Assembly (NCBI RefSeq): GCF_025024155.1
Contig: NW_026251722.1
Location: 124,001 to 188,000 of the forward strand
Origin: Gamsiella multidivaricata
Taxonomy: Eukaryota; Mortierellomycota; Mortierellomycetes; Mortierellales; Mortierellaceae
Reading direction: 5' to 3'
Length of the DNA: 64,000 nt
Shown piece by piece: positions 33,309 through 44,680 of the stretch (the first letter of the stretch is position 1; the number at the start of each line of letters is the position of its first letter). The translations under genes were made by a program, and so were the position numbers. Below the pieces are notes generated by a model that saw only the letters and a list, made by a program, of their open reading frames with translations, did no database searches and was not told where the DNA came from.

Positions 33309-35200
33309 AAAGGGCGGCACAATGCGCGCATGCATATCTTTTCTTTCATCTTTTTTGGGTTTTTTTATCTTCTGTTCATTGCATCATATACTTTCTCGCC
33401 CTTTTGTAACATTTGTGCTTTTATTGCCGCTGTATTTGTAGGTTGTTGTTATTTTTTTTGGTTGCCATTGATATGCTTGCGCTTGGAAATGTAGATATTT
33501 GCACACTAGTGTAAGGTCGCTCGCTTATCTCAGGCACAAGCGGGAAGGGTTTTTTCTTTCTTTCTGTATATATCATCTTTTTTTTTTGGTCCATGTTATT
33601 TGTTTAGAGGGACATGCTTCATTACAATAAAGCAAAAAAGAATACATTCAATCTCAGGTTTGAATTTAAGGCGGGGTAGAATGACATGTTTTGTCGCTTT
33701 ACTTTGTACGGAAAAGGCTTGGTTCTGTCCAGCGCTTTTGTTTGTATACCAAACTTGTTTGCAGTATCCAATCGCATGGTCAGCATAGAAGTGATTGGAG
33801 GATGCGGACAAAAATGTGTGCATGTTAAAAAAAAAAAAGGTCTATAGTTTTGACATTATTTCGATCAACGTATTTGGCTTGCAGGACTTCCTATCTTTTT
33901 CTCTCCCGCAACCCTTGAGAATAACGTCACACGAAGTAGGAGAAGAGCTTCAGAACAGGTTTTTTTTTTTTTTTGCAAAGACAAGATAGTTAGTTATCCA
34001 TAGTTTGCTCGAGAGTGATCCCCTGCATGGTAGTCTAGCTCTTCAGTAGATATATCGGGAGAGATGCCCCGATGCTAATTCATAATTTGAGATGTCCTCC
34101 TCTGGCATATATCCATGATGATCGTCCCTGGGCAACCTATTATCTATCCTTCTTTGATTTCTTCAGCGCTATGCAGTGTTATTGTGCTGCCGTCAACGAA
34201 AAAGAAGCGAGAAACTCACACCACAAGTAGTCTAGATAGTTCTACTTTCTGCCGTCTTGTCTCCTGTGCCCTTGCCCGATCTGCAATGACGCGATATGCC
34301 TGTCATGTTATTTTTTGATATTTGCTTGCTCTGTAGTAGCGATTTGGTACATACAGAAATTGTGCCCGTGGACTGTAGGAAAGAACAAAGTTATCTGATG
34401 CAACTCCCCTCTTTTTTAAGGGGCATGCTAAAATCCATCTCGTCATCGAAATTTTTTAGCTCATTAAGGCAAACGCGCCGGACGCCTATATGGCCTACCG
34501 TAGGTGTTCCCACTAATTCCTAGGCGCACCTGCACGGTTGGCACCGAATGACATAAAAAAAAAAAAAAAAAATACGCAAGATTGCTTATCGTGATCCTCA
34601 GGGACAGCTAATTTTTTTGCAAGTATTTTTTCTGGTCATTTTTCCTATGCGGGCCCAGCTATCCGGTTACGTGTGCGAACGATAAGTTGGAAGTAACTCT
34701 CTGATGTTTAACAAGTATGTATGTAAACTGCTTCAGCATGGCATCCAATCTTGTGTATATGAGGCAGTAATTGAGGGGCCATGCACATTCAACTGAACCT
34801 TGATCCTGATAGAGGAGATGAACAATAAAAGTGACAAAGGCCAATGGAAGCTAAATGAAAACACGAAAAGTATAGAAACGAGGTGAGTTGTGGGGCGCTT
34901 TATATACAGCAAGAAGGCAAGTGCTAGAAAACTACAGAGTAAAGCATGGATACAGCCATCTACTTATGTATACAAAATAGATCCGCATTCATGGTGGTCT
35001 ATAGTTTCGATAAGGAACATCAGAGCAGGATCCACAAAGAGGACCGTAGACACGGAACAATCCACTATTTCTCTAGAAAGGTATATGTTGAGTGTGTCGC
35101 TCTCTAGGAGCCTGGTCGCTGGTCGCTCGAACTCGCGACAACCTTAAGGCATGCGCATTCATTTATTGAAGGCAGATACGACTGACTATCAATGAACTTC
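33309..35200. other. Intergenic, nothing recognised
   Basis: 3' UTR of the zinc-finger gene followed by A/T-rich spacer with poly(T) and poly(A) runs (for example 33961-33974 and 34555-34571). No gene, tRNA or repeat family recognised. Confidence 0.5.
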
Positions 35201-35995
35201 CTAGTTCAGGTGTTTCTCAAAGCAGGACTTCATCTTATTATCGGTAGGAGTGCTGCTGTCATCCAGCCAGTCCTTGATGGGGGTCTTGAGGATACTCTCC
35301 GCGAAGGTCTCTGCATTGGCCACCAAGACGGCTGCGTTGACCTTGAACACGGTTCTGTTGATAGAATAGCTCTGCTCGGTGTAGGTCTTCTTGCCGCTCT
35401 TGTCCTTCTTCATGTGGAAAGTGGTGTAGAAAATACTGACATCCACAGCGGTCGAGGCAGAAGTTCTCTTGATAGCCATCTGGTTGAACAGCGATCTCGA
35501 TTCATCGGCATGAGACTGAGAAAGAACGCTGTTCGCCATGCGTTTAACAGAATCAACGACCTTGGTGACATCCACCTCGACAACGCCCTCGTACGCGCTC
35601 TTGATATCCCCAATCATTAAATCGATGTTGACACTGGACTGGAAAGATTGGGATCGTTCGTTGAAGGTAAGAGTGAATCCGGGGAAGGTACTGATCTTGT
35701 CGATGTAATTATCGTAGCTTTGGGCAGCTTGGGAGATGTCTTGCGTCGCTGGATGGAAGTTGGCCTTGTTTCCTGCAAAGGTCAGGATGGATGCAGTAGC
35801 GTCGACGTGGTTCTTAGGATCGCGGAAGATCTCAAGGGCAGATGCCGCGGGGTCGGAGGTATTCACACCGCTGAAAAATGGCTGCGAAATCGCCTCATCG
35901 GCATTAGGGGCCCTAGGAGCCCTAGGAGCCCTAGGAGCCATTGGAGGTGCGATTTTGTCCTCGAGCCATTGAAGAACTTGATCCCTCTCAGACAT
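35201..35995 (-). CDS. Uncharacterised tandem-family protein, copy 1
   Basis: I do not recognise the family. 264 residues, one coding exon. A helical start (SERDQVLQWLEDKI) and a Pro/Arg linker with an APR tripeptide repeat precede the domain shared with copies 2 and 3: QPFFSG, FRDPKNHVDATASILTFAGN, FHPA, FPGFTLTFN, DIKSAYEGVVEVDV, RMANSVLS, LFNQMA, SIFYTTFHMKKDKSGK, YSINRTVFKVNAAVLVANAE, TPIKDWL. There is no signal peptide or membrane helix, so it is probably cytosolic at synthesis. An 88-nt intron lies in the 5' UTR (36020-36107) with a TATATAAAG box near 36229-36238. The alternating helix and amphipathic strand pattern and the size are loosely like Cyt/volvatoxin-type pore-forming proteins of fungi. 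That is only a weak structural guess. Confidence 0.8.
   Translation of the reverse strand: MSERDQVLQWLEDKIAPPMAPRAPRAPRAPNADEAISQPFFSGVNTSDPAASALEIFRDPKNHVDATASILTFAGNKANFHPATQDISQAAQSYDNYIDKISTFPGFTLTFNERSQSFQSSVNIDLMIGDIKSAYEGVVEVDVTKVVDSVKRMANSVLSQSHADESRSLFNQMAIKRTSASTAVDVSIFYTTFHMKKDKSGKKTYTEQSYSINRTVFKVNAAVLVANAETFAESILKTPIKDWLDDSSTPTDNKMKSCFEKHLN
35920..35942. repeat. 9-bp tandem repeat (APR codons)
   Basis: Repeats of CCTAGGAGC/GCCCTAGGA units encode successive Ala-Pro-Arg triplets in copy 1. Copy 2 lacks them. Confidence 0.75.
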
Positions 35996-36019
35996 TTTGT
36001 TTGTATCGAACTTTAATAG

Positions 36020-36107
36020 CTACAAGTTAATTAAGTTAGAGATGTTTGCTCACAAATGAACACAGCAAATTCTCATTCCACGACAATAATAAAAAAAGAG
36101 CATTTAC
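36020..36107 (-). other. 5' UTR intron of tandem-family copy 1
   Basis: Minus-strand GAG|GTAAAT donor at 36107 and AACTTGTAG acceptor ending at 36020, 24 bases before the ATG. Copy 2 has an equivalent intron (38966-38881), which supports both. Confidence 0.6.
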
Positions 36108-36228
36108 CTCAGGGTGCTTCGAAATTTTTAGTGGAGGAGCGCTAGAGATCCTGCGAGGAGGCGTGAGGGAACTTGGAGAGCTGAGAGTAGCAGTTGGGTT
36201 GTAGCGTTGGAAGCCTGCAAACACGACC

Positions 36229-36238
36229 TCTTTATATA
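36229..36238 (-). promoter_or_regulatory. TATA box of tandem-family copy 1
   Basis: TATATAAAG on the minus strand, about 240 bp before the ATG and about 125 bp before the 5' UTR intron. Confidence 0.5.
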
Positions 36239-36239
36239 C

Positions 36240-38072
36240 GCGGGGTCAGTTATCTTCTCCGACTAGACTAGATCGACCAACTTGAACCATCCTTTTGACC
36301 TAAGGCGTGAAGTGTTACTCAGGCTACTGCACCTGCTCCGTCCAATGTTGTCAGCGTTATGAACAGATAAATTGACTATGCGATATGCATTATGCGCATT
36401 ATGTTGCTTAGGTTGTCGTATCTGCATCTCAACAGATCAAAAAGAGCCAGGGATGGGAGTAAGCATAGAAGAAAGTAGGTGCACCAGATTTTTTAGATTG
36501 CTTCTATCATTAGAGGACGTCGATCAGGGGCATGGGAACGATAATCATACTGTGCTATTGATTCGCATAACAGCGCATATTTTTTGAGCTCATGCAACCC
36601 CTCTCGATTTGCTGGAGTTGCAAAGGTTTCGTTTACTGTGCTCTCGATTAATATTCTGATAATCTATAATCACTCAATTCGGATGTTGACTACTCATGTT
36701 TTGTGCGAGTTTTTTTCTCTCTTACACATGCATACATGCATGCATGAGTAACAAAAACCACATAGAGCTTGGAAACGCGTCTTCACGAGCTACGTAAGGA
36801 GACCACGCCGCTTCCTAAACATGCCTAATTGGACTATACCCATTTATGTTTTTTTTTTTTTTTTTTTTTTTTTGCATGCAGCAGCATCTACATCCGAAAG
36901 GAAGCCAGAGAGGACAAAAGAAATTATAATGATTTTCCGACATATCAAATCAAGCGAACTTTGGCAATCGCCAACATTGTAATCTATAGATGTCAGCATC
37001 ATAACCTATCTTAATACAGCTATGAGATGTTCTCACGCACTTAGTTCAGTCCTCCTCCGCGTCGCTCAAGTATCCACTTTCTAGGTGAAGCAAGTCGCGT
37101 CTGATACCTGCTATTGTCGCACACATAACTCCTATTATGTATTCCACAGTACATATCGAAAAATGTAGTCTAGATTTCTGTACATCGCTCATTGACGATG
37201 AGCGTAGCAGTATTTTGCTCAACGATATATACATGCTTTGGTTCAGCTTTGTAGCGACGTGTACTGAAATCAGTACGCATGACTCGGAACCAAAAGACCT
37301 GATACTCCACTCTTCATGTGCGGGCTCGACATATATTAAGACACGCGTATTAATTGAGCACTATGCCCTATGATTACATGGTCTCAATCCACGACACTGC
37401 CTTGGCCGTATAGGCTACCCCGCGTGCTCGGATATATCTTTACTCATCTAACCTTACCCACGCATTCCATTGACGCGATACGATCAGATGCCACTTTTGC
37501 TGTACCCATAGTACCATAGTGGACAGTATAATGCCGTTGCTAGATCCATGTTACAAGAATTGCAGTAAATGAATTGGTTATCGATCCATGGCGAGATGCT
37601 TGCATTCTTAACGAATGTTGGGTTCATTACTATTATCACGGCGGGAGCCGGTCTATAATGTGTCACTTCTTTTCTTTATTTTCTGCACCGAAAATCCAAA
37701 GCAAATAGACAAAGGAAATAAAGAAAAATGAAAACAAAACTACTCGGATGCTCTGGATCCACCTCATTTTCTTTGCTTGAGCGGGAGAACGATGGCGACT
37801 GGGAGTGGTGAGGAGGGACATTATAGATCGGTTCTCCCGGACAATATGCTCTTCTTTTCATATTATTCGAGATCGTTGTGGTAATACCGCAGAGCACGCA
37901 AGGAGGCTCACTATCTCTTTATCAGCTCGCTTTTGACACGACTCATCATGACCTGGAGTAAATGTCTGGTGCTGTTTGACCAGGTGCAATGCTTAGTCTG
38001 CCTCTCATTGAAGATGTATTACTTCTCCCCACTTTCTTCAACTTGCGGAACTAAAAAAGAACACGCATTCAT
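36240..38072. other. Spacer between family copies 1 and 2
   Basis: No supported gene. A/T-rich with a 25-nt T run at 36849-36873. It does not look like a relic of the flanking family. Confidence 0.5.
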
Positions 38073-38879
38073 TTATGGAATCTCCTTGTTAAAGTACTCC
38101 TCAAAGCAAGATCTGATGCTAGCGTTAGTGGGAGAGCTATTGGCATTCAGCCAGTCACGTATAGGGGTCTTGGAGACCATTTGGGCGAGAACCTCTGCAT
38201 TTTCCACCAAGACAGATCCGTCGACCCTGAAGGCGGCTCTGTTGATGGTATATTCCTGCGAAACATAGGTATCCTTGCCGCTTGTCTCCTTGCGCATGTG
38301 GAGTATAGTGTAGAAAATACTAATTCTCACGGTGTCCGAGGACGGGTCCTTCTGCACTGCCATCTGGTTGAACAGCGACTTGGATGCATCAGCGGATGAG
38401 CTAGAAAGAACGCTGTTCGCCATCCGTATAATGGAGCTAATAACCTGTTGGACGTCCACATCGATAACACCGCTGTATGCACTCATGATGTCAGAAATCA
38501 TCCTCATAGGGTCGTAGCTGGAGCGGTACGGCTGGGGTTGGTCGTTGAGTGTGAGGATAAATCCAGGGAAGCTGCCGATCTTGTTGACATAGGCAGAATA
38601 GTTTCTGGATGCCGTGGTCATATCCTGCCATGCCGGGTGAAAATTTGTCTGGTTTCCCGCAAAGGTGAGGACCGATGATGTGGCGTCGACATGGTTCTTG
38701 GGATTGCGAAAGAGCTCGACGCCATCTGACCCTGGGTTGGATGTGTTGGTGCCTACGAAAAACGGCTGCGAGATCACGCTATCGACACTATTGCCACTGA
38801 GATTGAGGAGCTGTAGGTTTCCGAGGAGTAAATCGTTTCCTTGGAGCCAGTGAACAACTTGCTCTCTCTGGGATGTCAT
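38073..38879 (-). CDS. Uncharacterised tandem-family protein, copy 2
   Basis: 268 residues, one coding exon, paralogue of copy 1. Shared blocks occur in the same order: QREQVVHWLQG at the start, QPFFVGTNTS, FRNPKNHVDATSSVLTFAGN, FHPAWQDM, FPGFILTLND, SAYSGVIDVDV, RMANSVLSSSSAD, KSLFNQMAV, ISIFYTILHMRKETSGKDTY, YTINRAAFRVDGSVLVENAE, TPIRDWL, SCFEEYF. The linker is different and lacks the APR repeat. A 5' UTR intron of 86 nt (38966-38881) ends one base before the ATG, mirroring copy 1. Selection appears to have kept the frame intact while the linker drifted. There is no secretion signal or membrane segment. Function unknown; see copy 1 for the weak pore-former-like guess. Confidence 0.8.
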   Translation of the reverse strand: MTSQREQVVHWLQGNDLLLGNLQLLNLSGNSVDSVISQPFFVGTNTSNPGSDGVELFRNPKNHVDATSSVLTFAGNQTNFHPAWQDMTTASRNYSAYVNKIGSFPGFILTLNDQPQPYRSSYDPMRMISDIMSAYSGVIDVDVQQVISSIIRMANSVLSSSSADASKSLFNQMAVQKDPSSDTVRISIFYTILHMRKETSGKDTYVSQEYTINRAAFRVDGSVLVENAEVLAQMVSKTPIRDWLNANSSPTNASIRSCFEEYFNKEIP

Positions 38880-38880
38880 A

Positions 38881-38966
38881 CTATGATAATAGAGTTGATG
38901 GACACGTAATGTCAGACAGTGATCGACAGAGCATGGTTACAGTCCGTAAATGTAACTGCAGTTACC
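38881..38966 (-). other. 5' UTR intron of tandem-family copy 2
   Basis: Minus-strand GCAAG|GTAACT donor and TTATCATAG acceptor, ending one base before the start codon. Equivalent to the intron of copy 1. Confidence 0.55.
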
Positions 38967-39607
38967 TTGCAGAGATACAGGGTTCGGTGGAAGGATAGAG
39001 GCTAAGTACTTAGTGTCAGGACGTGTGAGGGTTGGTGGAGTCAAATAAGGGACTGTCTGGTTGAGTCGTAGTGAAGCTGAAAGGAGGGCTCTTGCGCCAT
39101 TTATGTACTTGATACGTAGACCAGCCTCAGCCATGTTTTCTCTGTCCAGACTATCTTTTGCATTATGGTAGAGCGAAAGTGAGATATGCACTATGCGCAT
39201 CTTGCTAAGAAAAAAAAACCACACGCCAGCACTTTAGCTTAATAAGGAGAGAGGGACGTCATAGCATTAGAAGAAAATTAGAGCTGCCGATCTGCTGTGC
39301 ACTTCGGCTGCTTGAAATGAACCATCGGTCAGGGGTATGAGAACAAACCACAGAAACAATGCTCCAAGATGTCAGTAATGTTTGCGATGCTTCGATTATC
39401 AGTTGTTAGACCTATTCTGATAGGGATCTTTTGTACGCACAAGGAATGCGCACGGGACTAGGTCGGAGCATAATGACGCGCCTTCAGGGGCTGAAGCTAT
39501 TCCTGCTACTCCCAGACCCCCGAGATCATTAGAAATTCAGCTAGTAGCTATACTCAGGAATCTTAGGAATAAAAGCGTACTCGTTTACCGGACATATTTT
39601 TTATACA

Positions 39608-40350
39608 CTCGTGCTGAGATGTCGCTCAAAGTAAAACTTGATCTAGATATCGATAAGAGTGCTGTTATCACCCAGATAGGCACCAATAAGAGTCTTGAAG
39701 ATCTTCTGCGCGAATGTCTTCGCATGAGTCACCAATGCGAAGGTCCCGACCCTGAACGCACTTCTGTTGATAGCATAGTCTTTCTGGGCGTAGGCCCCCG
39801 GTATTCTTGCTGGTCTTATCCCCTTGTACGTGGAACGTAGTGTAGAAAATACGAAGCTTCGTGATGGTCGAGTCAGCAGCCATCTGGCTAAACAGCACGC
39901 CGATTTCATCGACATAGTGATGTGAAAGAGCGTTGTCCGCCATGTATATGGCGAAACCACGCTTGCTGGCGCCTACCTCGACAACGCTGTCGTATGCACT
40001 CATGTTGTCCCCAAGTATCAAGTCGATGCTGGCAATGGACTGGAAAGCATATGATTGCTCATTATAGGCCGCAGTGAAGCTAGGGAAGTCTGCACTTATT
40101 ATAGGTTTTGACAGTCGTAATGATATCCTGGAATACGTGTTGGAGGTTCGTCTGGTTTCCTTCAAAGGTCAGGATGAAGTGGCGTTGACTTAGTTCTTGA
40201 GAACGCAGAAGACGCCATCAGCTGTTGCAATGAGGTCAGAGGTGTCCATACCGCTGAAAAATGGATGGAAAACCGTTTCATCGGCATTGATACCGGAGTC
40301 GCTAGGAGGGTTGGGTGCGAGGCCGGCTCCATATAGTTGTGCATTCCCGT
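39608..40350 (-). pseudogene. Wrecked third copy of the tandem family
   Basis: Pieces of the same domain appear in order but in three different frames. They are GINADETVFHPFFSGMDTSD near 40300, then DFPSFTAAYNEQSYAFQS and LFSQMAADS with IFYTTFHVQGDKTSKN (39830-40070), then YAINRSAFRVGTFALVTHAK with FKTLIG (39650-39790). At least two frameshifts and internal losses separate them, so no full-length product is possible. Residue choice is closer to copy 1 (SIFYTTFH type) than to copy 2. Confidence 0.75.
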
Positions 40351-41922
40351 CAAGTCATCGAACAACAAAGGGCTGCAATTAACACAAGTTATGTAAGACT
40401 GCACCTTTTTTGTGAAGGAGTGTTGGGGGTCCTGGAAGAATGTATAGTAATACACATAGGATCTACCATCTTCCTCCTTCGCGTGAACCAACCTGGACGA
40501 TCACCTTTGTTTTGCGGAGCGAACGTATTACGCAGAGCCAACAATAATTACATGTCCATTCAGTGAGAAAAGAGAGAGATGCATTATGCGCATACTATTG
40601 GCAAATTCACGCTGTGCAACGAATCAACTGAACCGCCGGGTCAGAGGCGATAGAGTACGACAGATTACAAATAGTACTGGTTACTTTTATGACCATGGGT
40701 TTGTGGTCTAGAGCATACGCTTTTGAAAGTGCAACTGTAGTCTAACACGCCCTTTTTTGTTTCCCATGCATCCCACCCGCCAAGCCAATTTGAAGCACAA
40801 CGACGCACCTTCACGATCTGCAGCCAACTACTAACAACAGCAAGAATAAACACAGTTGCAGGAATGAAGCTAAAGAAACAACAAGGAGAACGGACAACAA
40901 ATTGAATTGAAGATTAACGACGCGTGTTCACGAGTAGTTTCCTACAAGGCGTGACTCCGCTTACTCGGGTGTAAAGAAAATGGTATTTTCAAATCTACAA
41001 CACCTCTAAGTTAGTCCAACCTCACCACATTCTTGACATCTTCTTGCGAACTTGGACTCGGCTACCTTGCTAACAGTCTACCAGTGTGCGAGTTTCTGCA
41101 GTTCTCTTAGCCTACTTTTCGTTTAAACCTCTGTTTGTCACTTTTGTCGTCAGTATGTCTGGCTACAAAATTCTTGATAATGCCTAGTCATTTCAGGGTT
41201 CCGCTTCTGCTGCTACTACAGCTCGTTCACTTTGACTGAGAATTTTCCCTAGTAGTATTTCCTGAATAATTAATCTTCCAATCGGACCTATTTTCGCTGG
41301 CAGGAGCTCATTCCTACATTGAAGCTGAGGTCGTCTTTCTGAACGTCTCCGCAGACATCTGCAAACATCTGCAGAAAAAAAAATGGCCGCAACGTGACAG
41401 GCTAATGCGCAAGTTCACCAATTTGTTCTCGGGATGCAGTCTGCAGGTGAAATCGCGGTAAACGTTAATGCTGTGAGCAAGACTCTGTCCAAGAGGCGCT
41501 TCTGGCCCTCTTGCGTGTCCTTGTTCCGCGGAATTTGTAGCGCTACCTGTATGGAGGTTCTAGCGATCTCCAGGGTTGTCACTCTCGTTTGGGTAGGAAA
41601 CCTTGCACTTGTCAGGTCATCTGATAATTCGCGAACCTATTGACGGCCCGTATCCCTTGAGGTGAATATTATTGTGTGCGCATGAGCCAAGGCATACTGG
41701 GTAATCCAGGATACCACCGATGTCGATGCCATATAATCTGAGGACGCATCGGTTTTTGGCATCAGCCAGCGAGTACCACATCGAGCCACTACACATCACT
41801 AAAGTGTCTCCAGCTTCCTTCACACCCTCACCGGGTGATACCACAGAGAGTCCAAGGATATCCGGCCCGCCAACTGCAATCCGCATCCCCTCTCCACTGC
41901 TCTCACCTGTCATTCAGTCAAC
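40351..41922. other. Intergenic, nothing recognised
   Basis: Short interrupted frames only. The stretch near 41680-41922 leads directly into the degenerate Gln-rich gene and may be its decayed 5' region. Confidence 0.45.
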
Positions 41923-43712
41923 ATGACCGATAATCCTGAGATCACTTCAAACACCGATTCAGCAATAAGCATCGTGAAAATGCGACCCCGACTTTAGCGC
42001 ACCAAACCAAGAAACCACGCATCTGCTACGGACTTTTTTTCAAAGAGTATAGTATAGCGTAACGAGCAAGAGCTACACAAGCTCCTTGCAGACGCGGAGC
42101 CGCAAGAACAGCAACTACAACAGCCAATACAACCGTTATCGCAACCCCAGTAGCATCAGAATGAGCGACAATCTCAGCAGCCACCACGGCACCAGCTCTG
42201 TCAATTGCAGCAACAGCAACAACTGCAGCAAATGAGATATCGAAACCGGCAGCCGAACCAACACCCTAAGTTAGAGCTACATATGCCATAATAGCAACAG
42301 CCGCATTCGATTCGGTTACCGAGACAACCACCGCGCCCTTTATTGTCCCAACAGTTCGTGTACACACAGCAACAGTCGTCGTCGAACCCACCTCCGTCAG
42401 TATCGCAGGTAAAGACCCATACAACGCGCTTTTGATGGAGCAGGATGACTGCAGCAAGAAACTAATGATTTCATATTTTTAGTACCACTGTAGCGCGTTG
42501 CTGTCAGATAGTCCTTCGCCCGGTTACGGTGCTTTGCATTCATGGAACACTGGACAGTCGCCATACGACTGTTCAACATTAACTCAGGACCTTTTCGAAG
42601 CTGGACCGGCGCCAATGGGTGCTGCTACAAGTAGCGGTAGCTTTCCATCGAATTTCCCCATGGCTGCCTTGAATTAGACAGTGCACTCCACCTCGGATCT
42701 CGATGTTGCAACTTCCCGGGCCCACCCATATTCGAGTCTCATCTCTTCTGTTCTGTCAGACACGCCTCTGACCATATCGCGCTCCCAGAAACGGAAGTCG
42801 CCTGAACCAGAACCTGCTTTAAGGTCGATTCCAGCACTTGCCGACGACAGAAAGCCGCGCAAGCATAGGAAAGATCAGGGGAGTTATCTGGCGGGGCTGG
42901 TTTGCACCCCAGAGACTTGGGCACTTCTCGAGGGCACAGCCCCCAGCACGAAGAAAAGCCATTACATCTCCAAAGCCAAGATTCACCGGGAGTTGGCCCA
43001 GAAGATGGATGACAAAAAAAAATATCGTCAAGGAAACAGAGCTGGTTGTGGTATTCAATGACGGCTAGATATTGCCAATATGTATCAACAAACTGTCATG
43101 TTTGCAGGCAGCACTGGTCAAGGTAGCAAGGACAGTCTTACTTGGACTGATAAGGTCTTGAAGAAATGCCATTTTTATTACATCGTGGACCTTATATGGT
43201 CAAATTCCTGGGCGTTGAGTCCGAGAACACTGATGCACTCCATGTCCAAGCAACTCAAGTAGATGATTTGCGACTCAGATACAAACGGCAAAAATGAGAA
43301 CGATGGGGTGGTGGAGGTTTACAGGGAGGACAGCAGCGACAGCGAGGATAGCGAAGGTACTGCCGCTTCGCAGTGGAACCTTCACCCCAGAGCGGAACAG
43401 GGGCATTCCGGCAATTGTCCATCTGCACCAACGCGAGACAAAAAAAAAAAAGCGAGAAGCCAGTCATTTTGAGAGCCTTCTAAAGATATTGGGTACACAG
43501 ACTTCAGCTCTCGCGAATGGACAGGAATTGCAGCAACGGAGGCTAGAGTTCGAAATGAAGAAAGTCGAAGCGGATAGGGATATCAAAATGGAAGGACTTC
43601 GTCCCAAGGAAAGGCAATTATAGTCTCAAGAGGACCAAGAGGACCATCAGTTGCTTCGAATGAAGATTTTTGCGGCATCACAGAAAGCAGCAGAAATTAC
43701 ATGCGTTTGACT
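41923..43712 (+). pseudogene. Degenerate Gln-rich, coiled-coil gene of a multicopy type
   Basis: Reads as one former gene with many lesions. It starts MTDNPEITSNTDSAISIVKM, passes a Gln-rich zone (42100-42415) broken by several stops, and then a Ser-rich linker with an in-frame TAG (about 42675). A conserved-looking block SYLAGLVCTPETWALLEGTA and SKAKIHRELAQKMDDK follows, with a frameshift in the A run at 43014-43022. Next are TDKVLKKCHFYYIVD, an acidic EDSSDSEDSEG patch, another frame change at the A run near 43440, and a coiled-coil tail (LQQRRLEFEMKKVEADRDIK). The plan (Q-rich N-terminus, DNA-binding-like SKAKIHRELA block, C-terminal coiled coil) is familiar from large expanded families in Mucoromycota-type genomes, but I cannot name it. 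Confidence 0.55.
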
Positions 43713-44174
43713 CTAATGAGTCTTTTCCAATACACAGCCTTGACGCTCTCTAATAAAACATTCTATGCCGAGCACCATGTCCATGAGTGAAAAACAGGAA
43801 GCAAGTACTGAAAACCCACAGAGTAAGACTGCAGATACGGCCTTCTGTTTATTATAAGCGGTATACCAGCTAGAGTCCTCGTCAGAAAGTTCCGTTTAAG
43901 GAACTTGGAATTGTACTGAATAGCGAGGTCGTCTGTCTGTTTTGTACGCAGAATCCCTTTGCTTTGCATGATCTGCAACCCTATTGAGCCGGCATCGGTG
44001 AGAGGTAGGAGGCAAGGGTGTCATGGTCCTGCATCTATTAAGCTAACATATACAAGCAGACACCATAGAGATGCATGCGTCAACCAGCCTGTTGTGGCAT
44101 TCGAGTCAGGTTTACCTCTTCTTCCTTGAATGAGAGAACAAAACGGCACATCTACGGTATGAGGGCGGCAATAG

Positions 44175-44534
44175 ATGATCGCCATGTTTTCGACAGCACA
44201 GCCATTCTTTCCTATTGTCGGACGACCCTCCAACGATCTTTCTCCTTTCCAGACGCCACCAACTTTAATGGTCTTGGATTCAGTCTTTGGAAAGGGGCTC
44301 CTGTTCGCGTCGCGTGTGCCTCTCGTCAGGGACAACGACATCACCAAAGGCCGTGCCGAGCATGGCGACAGCAAAATACAGCAGACCATCGACAGCAGCT
44401 TCATCCAGCAACCAATTCGTTCATGGGTACAATATATATGGCATAAGGATGAACTCAATTATCCCATGCTGACACTTTATTCTGCTATCAGTCATATCCT
44501 CCCCAATCCACTTTCAACTCCAAACGTAAGATAA
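44175..44534 (+). CDS. Small open frame, uncharacterised
   Basis: A 119-codon frame with ATG at 44175 or 44184. It contains PSNDLSPFQTPPTLMVLDSV and QQTIDSSFIQQPIRSWVQYI. Composition is mildly protein-like and it precedes the AIG1-type gene by about 150 bp, so it could also be part of that gene's leader. No family recognised. Confidence 0.22.
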   Translation: MIAMFSTAQPFFPIVGRPSNDLSPFQTPPTLMVLDSVFGKGLLFASRVPLVRDNDITKGRAEHGDSKIQQTIDSSFIQQPIRSWVQYIWHKDELNYPMLTLYSAISHILPNPLSTPNVR

Positions 44535-44680
44535 CGCGAACAAGACACAAACCAAATCCCAGAATCGCACGTGCGGTGTGTCTTCTCTGTGTTCGATTGA
44601 GAATTACCACCAGCATCAACTCTTGACCAGGCCATCAACTTGGAATCATCTCGGGCGATTGGACACTTCATTCGGGCACT

